DNA from: an uncultured Roseovarius sp.
GTDB taxonomy: Bacteria; Pseudomonadota; Alphaproteobacteria; Rhodobacterales; Rhodobacteraceae
Assembly: GCF_947489715.1 (NCBI RefSeq)
Contig: NZ_CANLER010000002.1
Span: 391,597-455,596, forward strand
Direction: 5' to 3'
DNA: 64,000 bases
Shown here: piece by piece, positions 33,883 to 42,492 of the stretch
Layout: each line of letters opens with the position of its first letter
How positions within the stretch are numbered: the stretch's first letter is position 1
Made by a program: the position numbers and the translations under genes
The notes under the pieces: generated by a model
What the model was told of the DNA's origin: nothing
Seen by the model: only the letters and a program-made list of their open reading frames with translations
The model's database searches: none

Positions 33883-35001
33883 TCAAACCCGCATAGGCAT
33901 GACGACATAGACCGCCGACGTATCGTTGCCTTCTCGCATCAGGGTTGGGTCTCCGGCGGAGTTGAAGAGGAATACGGCGTTTTCGCGGTCAACCTGGCTG
34001 GCGATTTCCAGAAGGTATTTGGCGTTGAAGCCGATTTCCAGACGCTCATCCCCATAGGCCACGGCCAGTTCTTCTTCGGCAGCGCCGCTATCAGGCGCGT
34101 TTACCGACAGGATCAGGCGATCCTCGTCCAGCGCCAGTTTCACCGCACGAGACCGTTCCGAGCTAACGGTGGCAACGCGGTCGACAGCCTGCGCAAACTC
34201 GGCGGCGTCCACCTCCATCTTGCGAGTGTTCCCTTGCGGAATGACGCGAGTGTAATCGGGGAAGGTGCCGTCAATTACTTTGGAAGTGAGTGTGATGTCG
34301 GGGGTGGCGAAACGGACCTTGGTCTCGGACACCGACACGACAATTTTCATGTCATCATCTTCCAGTAGCTTGCGCAGCTCTCCCACGGTTTTGCGCGGAA
34401 CAATGACACCGGGCATGTCGGCGGCACCTTCGGGCAGATCTGCGTCGATGCGCGCCAGACGGTGGCCATCGGTGGCAACACAGCGCAGCTGTTTGCCGCC
34501 TTCGGCCTCGGCCACATGCATGTAGACGCCATTCAGGTAATATCTTGTTTCCTCGGTGGAAATCGCGAATTTCGACTTATCAAACAACCGCCGCAGATCT
34601 GGTGCCTTGGCCGAGAAGTTGCAGGCATATTCCGAACTTGCCATGACCGGAAAATCTTCTTTCGGCAACGTCGCCAGATTGAAGTTCGACCGGCCAGCCT
34701 CGACCGTCAGGCGCCCAGACGTACCATCATCGGCCAACGTCACCAGCGCGCCATCGGGCAGCTTACGCACGATCTCGTGGAGCGTGACCGCGGAAACGGT
34801 GGTGGCTCCGGCACGTTCGACCTGGGCGGGGGCCTTGTCGACCACCTCGATATCCAGATCGGTGGCGCGGAAATTCACATCGCTACCTTCGGCCTCGATC
34901 AGGACATTGGCGAGGATTGGAATGGTGTTGCGGCGTTCGACCACGGATTGTGCCTGGGATACTGCTTTGAGCAGCGTGCCACGTTCGATGCTGAGTTTCA
35001 T
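33883..35001 (-). CDS. dnaN: DNA polymerase III beta subunit (sliding clamp)
   Basis: A 372-residue processivity clamp with the standard start MKLSIERGTLLKAVSQAQSVVERRNTIPILANV and end VVMPMRV; three clamp domains by length. The ATG at 35001 has AAGGGT just upstream; a 15-codon extension to 35046 is not needed. It follows dnaA by 165 bp on the same strand. recF, often next, is not here: queF lies convergently instead. Confidence 0.96.
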   Translation of the reverse strand: MKLSIERGTLLKAVSQAQSVVERRNTIPILANVLIEAEGSDVNFRATDLDIEVVDKAPAQVERAGATTVSAVTLHEIVRKLPDGALVTLADDGTSGRLTVEAGRSNFNLATLPKEDFPVMASSEYACNFSAKAPDLRRLFDKSKFAISTEETRYYLNGVYMHVAEAEGGKQLRCVATDGHRLARIDADLPEGAADMPGVIVPRKTVGELRKLLEDDDMKIVVSVSETKVRFATPDITLTSKVIDGTFPDYTRVIPQGNTRKMEVDAAEFAQAVDRVATVSSERSRAVKLALDEDRLILSVNAPDSGAAEEELAVAYGDERLEIGFNAKYLLEIASQVDRENAVFLFNSAGDPTLMREGNDTSAVYVVMPMRV

Positions 35002-35166
35002 ACCCTTGCTCCCTGTCGAGGTGCCGATCTGATGCCGGAAGGGCAAGGTAGCAACTTACGTCTTCGGCTCAAGCCCTTAATTCTCGTTTTCCGCTCAAAT
35101 GGTCAGAGGGTCAAGGGCACCCCGCCCAAAGACGTGTCCGGGCGGGGGAAGCGTGGTGAAAAGGAC

Positions 35167-36522
35167 TCAGCTTTCCAGGGTGCGGCGCAGAAGTTCGAGG
35201 TCTTCGGCGATCTGGCCGTCCTGTGCACGCAGTTCGTCGATGCGTTTGACACCGTGCATGACGGTGGTGTGATCACGCCCACCAAAACAACGGCCGATTT
35301 CCGGCAAGGAGCGACTGGTCATCTGTTTGCACAGATACATCGCCACCTGACGCGGGCGGGCAAAGTTACGCACGCGCTTGGGGCCGATCATGTCCGAAAG
35401 GCGGATGTTGAAATGATCCGAAACCTTTCGCTGGATTTCCTCGATCGAGATCTTGCGCTCGGACGCGCGGAGCACATCAGCCAGGCAATCCTGGGTCAAC
35501 TCCAGCGTTATCGGTTGCTTGACCAGCGAGGCAAAGGCATAGAGCCGGGTCATCGCGCCCTCAAGCACGCGGACATTGGTACTAATCCGGTGGGCCAGGA
35601 ATTCCAGTACGCCCTGATCCATATGCAGGTCGGGGTATTGCGCGCCGAACTGTTCGACCTTGGATTGCAGGATGCCAAGGCGCAATTCGTAATCCGTGGG
35701 ATGCAGATCCACCACCAAACCGCATTGCAGGCGCGACTTGATCCGGTTTTCAAGATTTTCAATCTCACCCGGGGCGCGATCCGCCGAGATGATGATTTGT
35801 TTGTTCTGATCGACCAGAGCATTGAAAGTGTGGAAGAACTCTTCTTGGGTGCTATCCTTGCCGGCGATGAATTGTACATCATCGACCATCAACACATCGA
35901 CCGAGCGGAAGACCTGCTTGAAGTCCATCATCTTGCGGTCGCGCAAGGCCTGAACAAAGCGATACATGAACTGTTCGGCCGACAGGTAGACGACATTCAG
36001 GTCAGGCCGACGGGCCTGAAGCTCCCAGGAGATGGCGTGCATCAGGTGGGTTTTACCAAGGCCAACGCCACCATATAGAAAAAGCGGATTGAACGTGACA
36101 GGTCCGCCTTCGGCGACACGTTTGGCGGCGGCATGGGCCAGTTCGTTCGGCTTGCCGACCACGAACGTGTCAAAGGTAAAGCGATCATCCAGTGGGGCGG
36201 CGGGCATCAGGCTGTCATTGCCGTTGCTGACAACGGACTGCAGGGCGGGCTTGGCTAGCGCGGCCGGTTTGATGCTTGAGTTGGCTGCGACCTGAAACTT
36301 GATACGGCGGATATCGGTCGACACCGTATTCATCTGATAGAGGATCAGATCCCCGAAATTATGCGATACGTAATTACCCAGAAAACTTGTAGGTACACTG
36401 AACGTCGCCACACCATCGGCAACATTTTCCAGTTCAAGCGGTTCGATCCAGTTCTTATAATTATTCGATCCAACCGTTTTCAGGAGTTCCTTTTTAAGTT
36501 CGCCCCATTGTTCCTGTGTCAT
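35167..36522 (-). CDS. dnaA: Chromosomal replication initiator protein DnaA
   Basis: A 451-residue initiator. Domain I starts MTQEQWGELKKELLKTVGSNNYKNWIEPLE; domain III has Walker A GGVGLGKTH and Walker B VLMVDDVQFIAGK; domain IV ends with the DNA-binding signature GGRDHTTVMHGVKRI. The ATG at 36522 has GGGGAAG upstream and the family N-terminus. Longer in-frame starts up to 36792 would add about 90 residues unlike DnaA and are rejected. Confidence 0.97.
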   Translation of the reverse strand: MTQEQWGELKKELLKTVGSNNYKNWIEPLELENVADGVATFSVPTSFLGNYVSHNFGDLILYQMNTVSTDIRRIKFQVAANSSIKPAALAKPALQSVVSNGNDSLMPAAPLDDRFTFDTFVVGKPNELAHAAAKRVAEGGPVTFNPLFLYGGVGLGKTHLMHAISWELQARRPDLNVVYLSAEQFMYRFVQALRDRKMMDFKQVFRSVDVLMVDDVQFIAGKDSTQEEFFHTFNALVDQNKQIIISADRAPGEIENLENRIKSRLQCGLVVDLHPTDYELRLGILQSKVEQFGAQYPDLHMDQGVLEFLAHRISTNVRVLEGAMTRLYAFASLVKQPITLELTQDCLADVLRASERKISIEEIQRKVSDHFNIRLSDMIGPKRVRNFARPRQVAMYLCKQMTSRSLPEIGRCFGGRDHTTVMHGVKRIDELRAQDGQIAEDLELLRRTLES

Positions 36523-36563
36523 ACTTCCCCGTCTCATACACTTTAACCTGCCCGTCCCCGGCA

Positions 36564-36608
36564 CAGGTACTCCCCGACATTTTTGCGCAGGTACTCCCCG
36601 ACCTGCGC
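36564..36608 (-). repeat. Direct repeats and hairpin in the dnaA leader
   Basis: CAGGTACTCCCCGAC occurs twice, at 36564-36578 and 36588-36602. The second copy is inside a perfect inverted repeat, GCGCAGGT (36585-36592) / ACCTGCGC (36601-36608), with an 8-nt loop. On the dnaA strand the loops show CGGGGAGT. It lies 42-86 nt upstream of the dnaA ATG, so it may act in the mRNA leader or as a DNA-binding site. Confidence 0.6.
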
Positions 36609-36990
36609 CGCTCTGCGATCCAGCTGAGACAACCGGAACAAACCTCTCCTGCCCGGTTACAATCAGTAACCGACGAAAAGACCTTTGATCGGACCTGTCA
36701 TACCGCAGCAACATGACGAAAATCAGGCACCGCACCCAAGAGGCGCAGGGGCTTTTATCTGTCATGTGTTGCGGTACAAACCTGTAAGACATGGCCGGGG
36801 TTTCCCCCGAGCGAACCCACCAATCTTATCCCCATAAGACGGTCTGGATTCGTTAGCAGCCTGTCCCCCCAAGCATGAATCGCAAGATGAAACTAACAAG
36901 TCAGAGAGGGCTCGGGCAACTACTCTTCTTTCTTGACAAGCGCTTTGGGCAAAAAGAATCTGTTGCGCTGTGTCAAAGGTGAGACATTAA

Positions 36991-37019
36991 AAAAGGCGCC
37001 GGACAAAGCGGCGCCTTTT
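36991..37019 (-). terminator. Intrinsic terminator of rpsT
   Basis: AAAAGGCGCCG (36991-37001), loop GACAAAG, CGGCGCCTTTT (37009-37019), with a T-run on the minus strand. It begins 27 nt after the rpsT stop. Confidence 0.92.
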
Positions 37020-37045
37020 GCGATCAATACCTTAGACAGGCTTCT

Positions 37046-37309
37046 TCAGCCGATTGCCTTTACCCGGGCTGCGAGGCGCGAAATTTTGCGTGCAGCAGTG
37101 TTCTTGTGGAAGACGCCTTTGGTGACACCGCGCATCAGCTCTGGTTGAGCGGTACGCAGCGCAGCAGTTGCGGCATCTTTGTCACCCGAGGCGATCGCCT
37201 CTTCGACTTTGCGCAGGTGGGTGCGAATGCGCGAACGACGCGCCTTGTTAACGGCAAAACGCTTTTCGTTCTGACGTGCCCGTTTCTTTGACTGTGCCGA
37301 GTTGGCCAT
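37046..37309 (-). CDS. rpsT: Small ribosomal subunit protein S20 (bS20)
   Basis: An 87-residue basic protein starting [26 protein letters not shown] and containing [19 protein letters not shown], both standard for bS20. It binds 16S rRNA early in 30S assembly. It has its own promoter (37433-37461) and terminator, so it is monocistronic, upstream of dnaA as in other alphaproteobacteria. Confidence 0.96.
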   Translation of the reverse strand: MANSAQSKKRARQNEKRFAVNKARRSRIRTHLRKVEEAIASGDKDAATAALRTAQPELMRGVTKGVFHKNTAARKISRLAARVKAIG

Positions 37310-37432
37310 TTGAATCTAACCCTTGATCTGGTTCAGTGACTATTGCGGTGCGCGTGCATATCCCGAACCGGGCCCCAATCTCTCGGGAGTGATTCTTGCC
37401 TGAGCGGGCATCACGCGCATGTATGGTGGCGC

Positions 37433-37461
37433 TCTATAGGGAAGTTTATCAGTGTTGCCAA
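37433..37461 (-). promoter_or_regulatory. rpsT sigma70 promoter
   Basis: Minus strand: TTGGCA (37456-37461), 17-nt spacer, TATAGA (37433-37438). Transcription would start near 37426, giving a leader of about 117 nt. Confidence 0.75.
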
Positions 37462-37877
37462 CCCAAAACAGCCCGGCACAGGTCAAGCGGGATGCCTGCC
37501 ACGTCAATGAGTTTTTCCTCATCTCCGGCAAGCCCCTCCGGGCATCTGATTTCCCAAGACAACACACCCTTTCTATAAGAAATGCCTCAATGGGATATTG
37601 TATAGTTGAAAGTCCGGCGGATCATTGGAATTGATCGGAGCAAAATCCGCAGATCCATTTCTGATTACAGTCAGGAGATCCAACGTCGCCGCGACGCCAG
37701 CCAGAAATCTTTGAGTGTCCGAAGTCGTCAAATTCGCTACCTTGTTCTGATCCGACCGAGCTTGCCTCTGCTTGAGTCCTTGGCAACGCAGCTCTTGCGA
37801 TCATCTTGTGCAATGCCTGCCGCGGCACCCGCCAATGTCGCTTTTCAATATCGCATTGCTGGTGCAGTCTTGCAGGA
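37462..37877. other. Intergenic region upstream of the L,D-transpeptidase gene
   Basis: About 415 bp in which no gene could be supported on either strand; short frames present lack ribosome sites and recognisable sequence. Confidence 0.5.
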
Positions 37878-38375
37878 ATGACACCGGATGATCTTGTACT
37901 GACGCCTACGGGCCTGCGTTTCCAAGGGCAGCGATTTCCCTGTTCCATCGGGCGTGGGGGTATCCGGTCTGACAAGCAAGAGGGGGATGGAGCGACACCG
38001 GTAGGGACGCATCGGATTGTTGCTACGCTGTATCGCCCGGACCGGATGGCGCCTCCCGCGACCTGGGCTATACCGATCCGGCCCGGCGATCTGTGGTCAG
38101 ATGATGTGGCGGATGCGGCATATAATCTGAAAGTGCGCGCGCCCTATGCTCACAGCCATGAAGTTCTGCGCCGGGCCGATCCACTATACGATCTGATTTT
38201 GGTGACAGATTGGAACTGGCCCCACGCAGAAAAAGGGCGTGGATCGTGCATCTTTATCCACCAATGGCGAAGACCCGGTTTTCCCACGGAAGGCTGTGTC
38301 GCCTTTCGCCGGGACCATCTGCACCGGATCGCCCGGACGATCTCACCCGGCACGCGTTTGATTGTGAGACCCTAG
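37878..38375 (+). CDS. L,D-transpeptidase (YkuD-domain) family protein
   Basis: A 165-residue YkuD-type protein with the active-site block IFIHQWRRPGFPTEGCVAF: His, then the catalytic Cys in EGC. RPGDLWSDDVADAAYNL also fits the family of short L,D-transpeptidases. No signal peptide is visible from the ATG at 37878 (ribosome site GCAGGA), unlike secreted peptidoglycan cross-linkers, so export is uncertain. It modifies peptidoglycan peptides if exported. Monocistronic. Confidence 0.82.
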   Translation: MTPDDLVLTPTGLRFQGQRFPCSIGRGGIRSDKQEGDGATPVGTHRIVATLYRPDRMAPPATWAIPIRPGDLWSDDVADAAYNLKVRAPYAHSHEVLRRADPLYDLILVTDWNWPHAEKGRGSCIFIHQWRRPGFPTEGCVAFRRDHLHRIARTISPGTRLIVRP

Positions 38376-38455
38376 TGGCAACGCGCTGGTTTCGCCCATC
38401 CTACGGTTTTGACCGCAACAAGTTCGAAACGCATTACTGGGTTTGATCCATACCT

Positions 38456-39112
38456 CTATGCACCGTAATCGCGCGCACCGAAAATTGCGCTGCCGACACG
38501 GATATGGGTAGCGCCGAGCGCAATTGCACTCTCAAAATCGCTGCTCATCCCCATCGACAAGCCAGTCAGCCCGTTGCGCTCGGCGATCTTGGCCAGAAGC
38601 GCGAAATGCAGGCTTGGTTCTTCGTCAACGGGTGGGATGCACATCAAGCCCCTGACCGGCAGATCAAGGCCGCGGCATTCGGCCACGAAAGCATCCGCCT
38701 GCGCTGGCATCACCCCTGCCTTCTGATCTTCCTCACCGGTATTGACCTGCAAAAACACGTCCGGGCAATGGCCGGTCTCATCCGCCAGACGGGCAATGGT
38801 TCCGGCCAATTTCGGGCGATCGACTGAATGTATGGTCTGGAACAGCTCAAATGCCTGACGCGCCTTGTTGGTTTGCAATGGGCCGATCAGGTGCAGATCA
38901 ATGCCCTCATAGGATTTGCGGAAATCCGGCCATTTGCCTGCGGCCTCCTGCACCCGGTTTTCACCGAAGATACGGTGGCCCTCGTCCAGCACGGCCTGCA
39001 CGCGGTCATTGGGTTGCACCTTCGATACGGCGATCAGGGTCACGCTGCCCGGATCGCGGCCAGCGTCGGTTTCGGCTTTGCGGATACGGGCGGTGATGTC
39101 AGAGAGGCTCAA
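38456..39112 (-). CDS. YggS-family PLP homeostasis protein
   Basis: A 218-residue PLP-binding single-domain TIM barrel (YggS/PROSC). The PLP lysine is in LIAVSKVQP; other blocks are GENRVQEAAGKWP, HLIGPLQTNKARQAFELF, FLQVNTGEEDQKAG and the phosphate site GMSSDFESAIALGATHIRVGSAIFG. The start codon is TTG at 39112 with GGAG upstream. It buffers cellular pyridoxal phosphate. Divergent from the lipoprotein gene. Confidence 0.93.
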   Translation of the reverse strand: MSLSDITARIRKAETDAGRDPGSVTLIAVSKVQPNDRVQAVLDEGHRIFGENRVQEAAGKWPDFRKSYEGIDLHLIGPLQTNKARQAFELFQTIHSVDRPKLAGTIARLADETGHCPDVFLQVNTGEEDQKAGVMPAQADAFVAECRGLDLPVRGLMCIPPVDEEPSLHFALLAKIAERNGLTGLSMGMSSDFESAIALGATHIRVGSAIFGARDYGA

Positions 39113-39307
39113 CTTTCAGGTCTCCGGTCAGGGATCGAACAGCCGGTCAATCGGCGCAGAACAGGGATAGACCGAGTGGGCACGGGGATGCAAACTGTCT
39201 TTGACGTCGGCGGTCCGACCGCCGTTCCCGCATGAGCGTCAGCAAACACCTTGCCCCACTGTCCCGCGTTGGATAGTAGGGTTAAGGAAACAGTTCCGGA
39301 TGGTAAG

Positions 39308-39823
39308 ATGATCCACTTGCGTTTGAAGAAAATCGGCCTGGCGCTGGCATGTGTACTGATGGTTGCGTCCTGTGGAAGCATTCGAGACAGGTTCTCGGGC
39401 GGCAGCAGCAGCGCGGATGATACGGGCGAAGAAGCCGCGCCGGTCAATCGTGTTGGCGGACCGCCCCGGAAGCGCCAAGTTGGAACCGGCTCCAGCTTGC
39501 TCGATGCGTTCAAAGACAGCGAAGCAAACGTCAAGGTCAACCGTTTCTTGTGGACCGCGTCGCTGGACGTTCTGAGCTTTCTGCCAATTCAAACCGCTGA
39601 TCCGTTTACCGGCGTGATTTCAACAGGTTATGGCCGCCCACCCGGCGGTGGACAGGCTTATCGGGCCACTGTTCTGATAAGTGATCCGGCGCTGGATGCA
39701 CGGTCGCTTAAAGTGGCACTTCAAACGCAGCGCGGGCCGGTCAGCAATGCAACGCAGCGCGCGGTCGAGGATGCGATTCTAGCGCGGGCGCGGCAGCTAA
39801 GGATTAACGCGGGCCGCTTCTAA
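39308..39823 (+). CDS. DUF3576 family lipoprotein
   Basis: A 171-residue lipoprotein. The leader MIHLRLKKIGLALACVLMVASC ends in a lipobox (VASC; lipidated Cys about 22). The mature part has NRFLWTASLDVLSFLPIQTADPFTGVISTGYG, characteristic of the alphaproteobacterial DUF3576 family. The ATG at 39308 gives the signal peptide at the N-terminus; an upstream in-frame ATG would bury it. Function unknown; relatives often lie by leuS and lptE, absent here. Confidence 0.88.
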   Translation: MIHLRLKKIGLALACVLMVASCGSIRDRFSGGSSSADDTGEEAAPVNRVGGPPRKRQVGTGSSLLDAFKDSEANVKVNRFLWTASLDVLSFLPIQTADPFTGVISTGYGRPPGGGQAYRATVLISDPALDARSLKVALQTQRGPVSNATQRAVEDAILARARQLRINAGRF

Positions 39824-39838
39824 AGCCCGCGTCTTTTC
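39808..39838 (+). terminator. Terminator overlapping the DUF3576 gene end
   Basis: CGCGGGC (39808-39814) / GCCCGCG (39825-39831) followed by TCTTTTCT. The loop contains the stop codon. Confidence 0.7.
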
Positions 39839-39861
39839 TGAAAAGCAAATCTCTACATCAG

Positions 39862-40518
39862 TCAGACTGGCACGAATGACTTTGTCGTGTTGCTGTACTG
39901 TTCGATTCCGCCTTCGCCGATGTCATGCCACAGCCCGTGCAATGTCAGGTGGCCACTGTCGACGGAGGCTTTGACAAAGGGGAAGGTCATCAGGTTTTCC
40001 AGCGATACCAAAACCGCCTCTTTTTCCAGCGCGGCGGTGCGCTTTACCGGGTCCTTGATGTTCTTCACACGCTCATAACCCGGGCGTAGGATATCCATCC
40101 AGCGACCCACGAAAGATGATTTTTCTTCCAGCTCGGGGGCGTTGCCGGAACACATGTCGTGGCAACCCTGAACCCCGCCACATCCCGAATGTCCCAGCAC
40201 AATCACATGGGCTACCTTTAGAGCGGTCACAGCATATTCGACCGCAGCCGACGTACCGTGCTGTGCACCATCGGTGACGTAGGGCGGTACCAGATTCGCG
40301 ATATTTCGGTGCAGGAAGAACTCGCCTTGATCTGCGCCAAAGACCGAAGTGACATGCACGCGGCTGTCGCAACACGAGATCACCATCGCACGCGGATGCT
40401 GACCGGATTCGGCCAGGCGGCGATACCAGGCCTGATTTTCGGCATAGGAGGTCGCTTTCCAACCGTGAAAACGTTGGATCAGATAATTTGGCAGTGGCAT
40501 GGCATGTTTCATCGTCAT
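39862..40518 (-). CDS. Beta-class carbonic anhydrase
   Basis: A 218-residue zinc enzyme interconverting CO2 and bicarbonate. Zinc ligands: Cys in ISCCDSRVH (CxDxR) and His/Cys in LGHSGCGGV. HRNIANLVPPY is also conserved. Two ATGs (40518, 40512) are near; GGAA before the first leaves the choice open. It is convergent with the DUF3576 gene. Cytoplasmic. Confidence 0.93.
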   Translation of the reverse strand: MTMKHAMPLPNYLIQRFHGWKATSYAENQAWYRRLAESGQHPRAMVISCCDSRVHVTSVFGADQGEFFLHRNIANLVPPYVTDGAQHGTSAAVEYAVTALKVAHVIVLGHSGCGGVQGCHDMCSGNAPELEEKSSFVGRWMDILRPGYERVKNIKDPVKRTAALEKEAVLVSLENLMTFPFVKASVDSGHLTLHGLWHDIGEGGIEQYSNTTKSFVPV

Positions 40519-40664
40519 TCCCGCTATCGCTGAACGTTTCGCTCGTAGTTATTAGAAATTCGAGAAGAATTCGAGAGAGAATTTTCCCGGCACGAAACGA
40601 TTTGGGAACTGCTTTCATCGATAGTCATCTCAGCTATGGGGGCGGTGAAGCAAAAGGTGAGAAT

Positions 40665-41045
40665 GTGGAACAGGTGACTTTGCTGAGACAAGATGAAACG
40701 GTTCGGGTAAATCCCGACCGGCTGGAGGAATTGTATCACCAGCTGGGCGAGGCCGGAGCTGAAGATGTCGTGTGCCGTGCCCTTGAAGAACTGGCAGCGC
40801 GTTTGTCGCACACCGAACGGTGTTACCGTGAAATGCGTCATGGTGACATGCGCAAGAGCGCACGTTCACTGGTGGCGATTGCCGAACAGATTGGCATGTC
40901 CCTGCTGGCGCAGGTCGCGCTGGATGTCACCATCTGCATCGACGCAGGCGACAAGATTGCCCTTTCAGCCACCATGGCGCGTATGCTGCGCATCGGTGAG
41001 CGTTCCTTGACCGAAATCTGGGATTTGCAGGACCTTTCCATTTGA
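40665..41045 (+). CDS. Conserved helical protein of unknown function
   Basis: A 126-residue, mostly helical protein beginning at a GTG (40665) after AAAAGGTGAG. Residues 25-110 form amphipathic helices (VCRALEELAARLSHTERCYREM, KSARSLVAIAEQIGMSLLAQVALDV, LSATMARMLRIGERSLTEIWDL). The arrangement recalls a histidine-phosphotransfer (Hpt) bundle, but the phospho-accepting histidine expected in SLVAIAEQIG is absent. It lies 67 nt before pepA and may be cotranscribed. No firm family recognised. Confidence 0.6.
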   Translation: MEQVTLLRQDETVRVNPDRLEELYHQLGEAGAEDVVCRALEELAARLSHTERCYREMRHGDMRKSARSLVAIAEQIGMSLLAQVALDVTICIDAGDKIALSATMARMLRIGERSLTEIWDLQDLSI

Positions 41046-41112
41046 TGACTTGAAGGTCGCGCACAGACCGATAGGCTGGGTCAGGAAATGACCCGGCAAA
41101 AAGGCTTGCGCG

Positions 41113-42492
41113 ATGCCCCTTACTTTTGCTTCTGACAAAACGGATGCCCGGCCCCTGCATGTAATTGCGACAGACAGCCTTGAAGGCTGGCTGGAAACCC
41201 AGTCGGATTTGGTTTCTGCCTGGGTGAAGAATGCTGGCTTTTCGGGGGCATTGGGCAGCACTTTGCTGATCCCGGATGAGGACGGCGCTGTGAACATGGC
41301 GCTGGCCGGATATGGCACGACATCGGCACGAGCGCGCGGGCGGTTTCATCTTGCCGCTGTGGCGGCGAATTTGCCCGAGGGCGCCTACAGGTTGCAAGGT
41401 CTTGACCCCGAACGCGCCGCCGAAGAGGCGTTGGGCTGGCTGCTGGCCGGTTATGCCTTTGACCGCTACAAGGATCAGAAATCGGCCAAGGCCCGACTAA
41501 TTGCGCCTGCGGGCGTCGATGCTGACCGGTTGGAGATCATCGCCGCGGGTGAGGTGCTGACGCGCAATCTGATCAACACGCCTGCGGCGGATATGGGGCC
41601 GGATCAGCTTGAGGCAGCATGCCACGATCTGGCCGCGCAGCACGGTGCCGAGATCAGCGTGATCCGCGGAGACGCGCTGCTGGAACAGAATTTCCCCATG
41701 ATCCACACGGTGGGACGTGCCGCTGAACAAGCGCCCCGACTGATCGACATCAGTTGGGGCGATACCGGACCCGCGCTGACGCTGATTGGCAAGGGCGTGT
41801 GTTTTGACACGGGTGGGCTGAACCTGAAGCCCGGTGGCAGCATGGGGTTGATGAAAAAAGATATGGGCGGGGCCGCGACAGTGTTGGGGCTGGCGCATAT
41901 GATTATGGCACTGGGGTTGAAGCTGCGATTGCGGGTGTTGATTCCGGCGGTTGAAAACGCGGTCAGCGGCAATGCCTTTCGACCCGGCGATATCCTGACC
42001 GCCCGCAACGGCCTGACGGTCGAGATCAACAATACGGATGCCGAAGGTCGCCTGGTGTTGGCCGATGCGCTGGCTCTGGGGGCCGAGGATGCGCCAGACC
42101 AGATGATCTCGATGGCGACACTGACCGGCGCGGCGCGTGTGGCAGTGGGGCCTGACCTGGCACCTTATTATACCGATGATTCCGCAATGGTGGCAGCGCT
42201 GGAAATGGCAGCCGACCGCGTGGCTGACCCGGTTTGGCGGATGCCGTTTCATATGCCCTACGAGGCGATGATCGAGCCGGGGATCGCCGATTTGGACAAT
42301 GCGCCCAAAGGCGGTTTTGCCGGATCCATTACCGCCGCGCTGTTTCTGCGCCGCTTTGCCGGTGAGGGATCATATACGCATTTTGATATCTATGCCTGGA
42401 ACCCGAACGCTACCCCGGGCCGTCCCAAGGGCGGCGTGGGCATGGGCGCGCGCGCATTACTAGAGGCATTGCCAGAGGTTATGGGACTATGA
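41113..42492 (+). CDS. M17 leucyl aminopeptidase family protein
   Basis: A 459-residue M17 cytosolic aminopeptidase. The metal site lies in LIGKGVCFDTGGLNLKPGGSMGLMKKDMGGAA and the NTDAEGRLVLADAL signature. It removes N-terminal residues from peptides. It overlaps the NlpC/P60 gene (ATGA). Other members are pepA or PepB-type; it resembles the shorter PepB-like branch. Confidence 0.92.
   Translation: MPLTFASDKTDARPLHVIATDSLEGWLETQSDLVSAWVKNAGFSGALGSTLLIPDEDGAVNMALAGYGTTSARARGRFHLAAVAANLPEGAYRLQGLDPERAAEEALGWLLAGYAFDRYKDQKSAKARLIAPAGVDADRLEIIAAGEVLTRNLINTPAADMGPDQLEAACHDLAAQHGAEISVIRGDALLEQNFPMIHTVGRAAEQAPRLIDISWGDTGPALTLIGKGVCFDTGGLNLKPGGSMGLMKKDMGGAATVLGLAHMIMALGLKLRLRVLIPAVENAVSGNAFRPGDILTARNGLTVEINNTDAEGRLVLADALALGAEDAPDQMISMATLTGAARVAVGPDLAPYYTDDSAMVAALEMAADRVADPVWRMPFHMPYEAMIEPGIADLDNAPKGGFAGSITAALFLRRFAGEGSYTHFDIYAWNPNATPGRPKGGVGMGARALLEALPEVMGL

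Larger units (their letters stand above)
36523..37045. other. dnaA-rpsT intergenic region
   Basis: 523 bp without a gene. It contains the dnaA leader repeats, a single near-match to a DnaA box (TTATCCCCA at 36826-36834, inside the palindrome CTTATCCCCATAAG), and the rpsT terminator. One weak box is not enough to call the replication origin here. Confidence 0.6.

Noticed and set aside
34462-36078. Plus-strand 538-residue frame over dnaN and dnaA
   Set aside because: Antisense shadow of two well-identified genes caused by high G+C.
36523-36792. N-terminal extension of DnaA
   Set aside because: Its 90 extra residues are unlike DnaA and contain the leader repeats.
36523-37045. Chromosomal replication origin next to dnaA
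   Set aside because: Only one near-match DnaA box (TTATCCCCA) was found and no cluster of boxes or AT-rich unwinding element; GC skew could not be computed.
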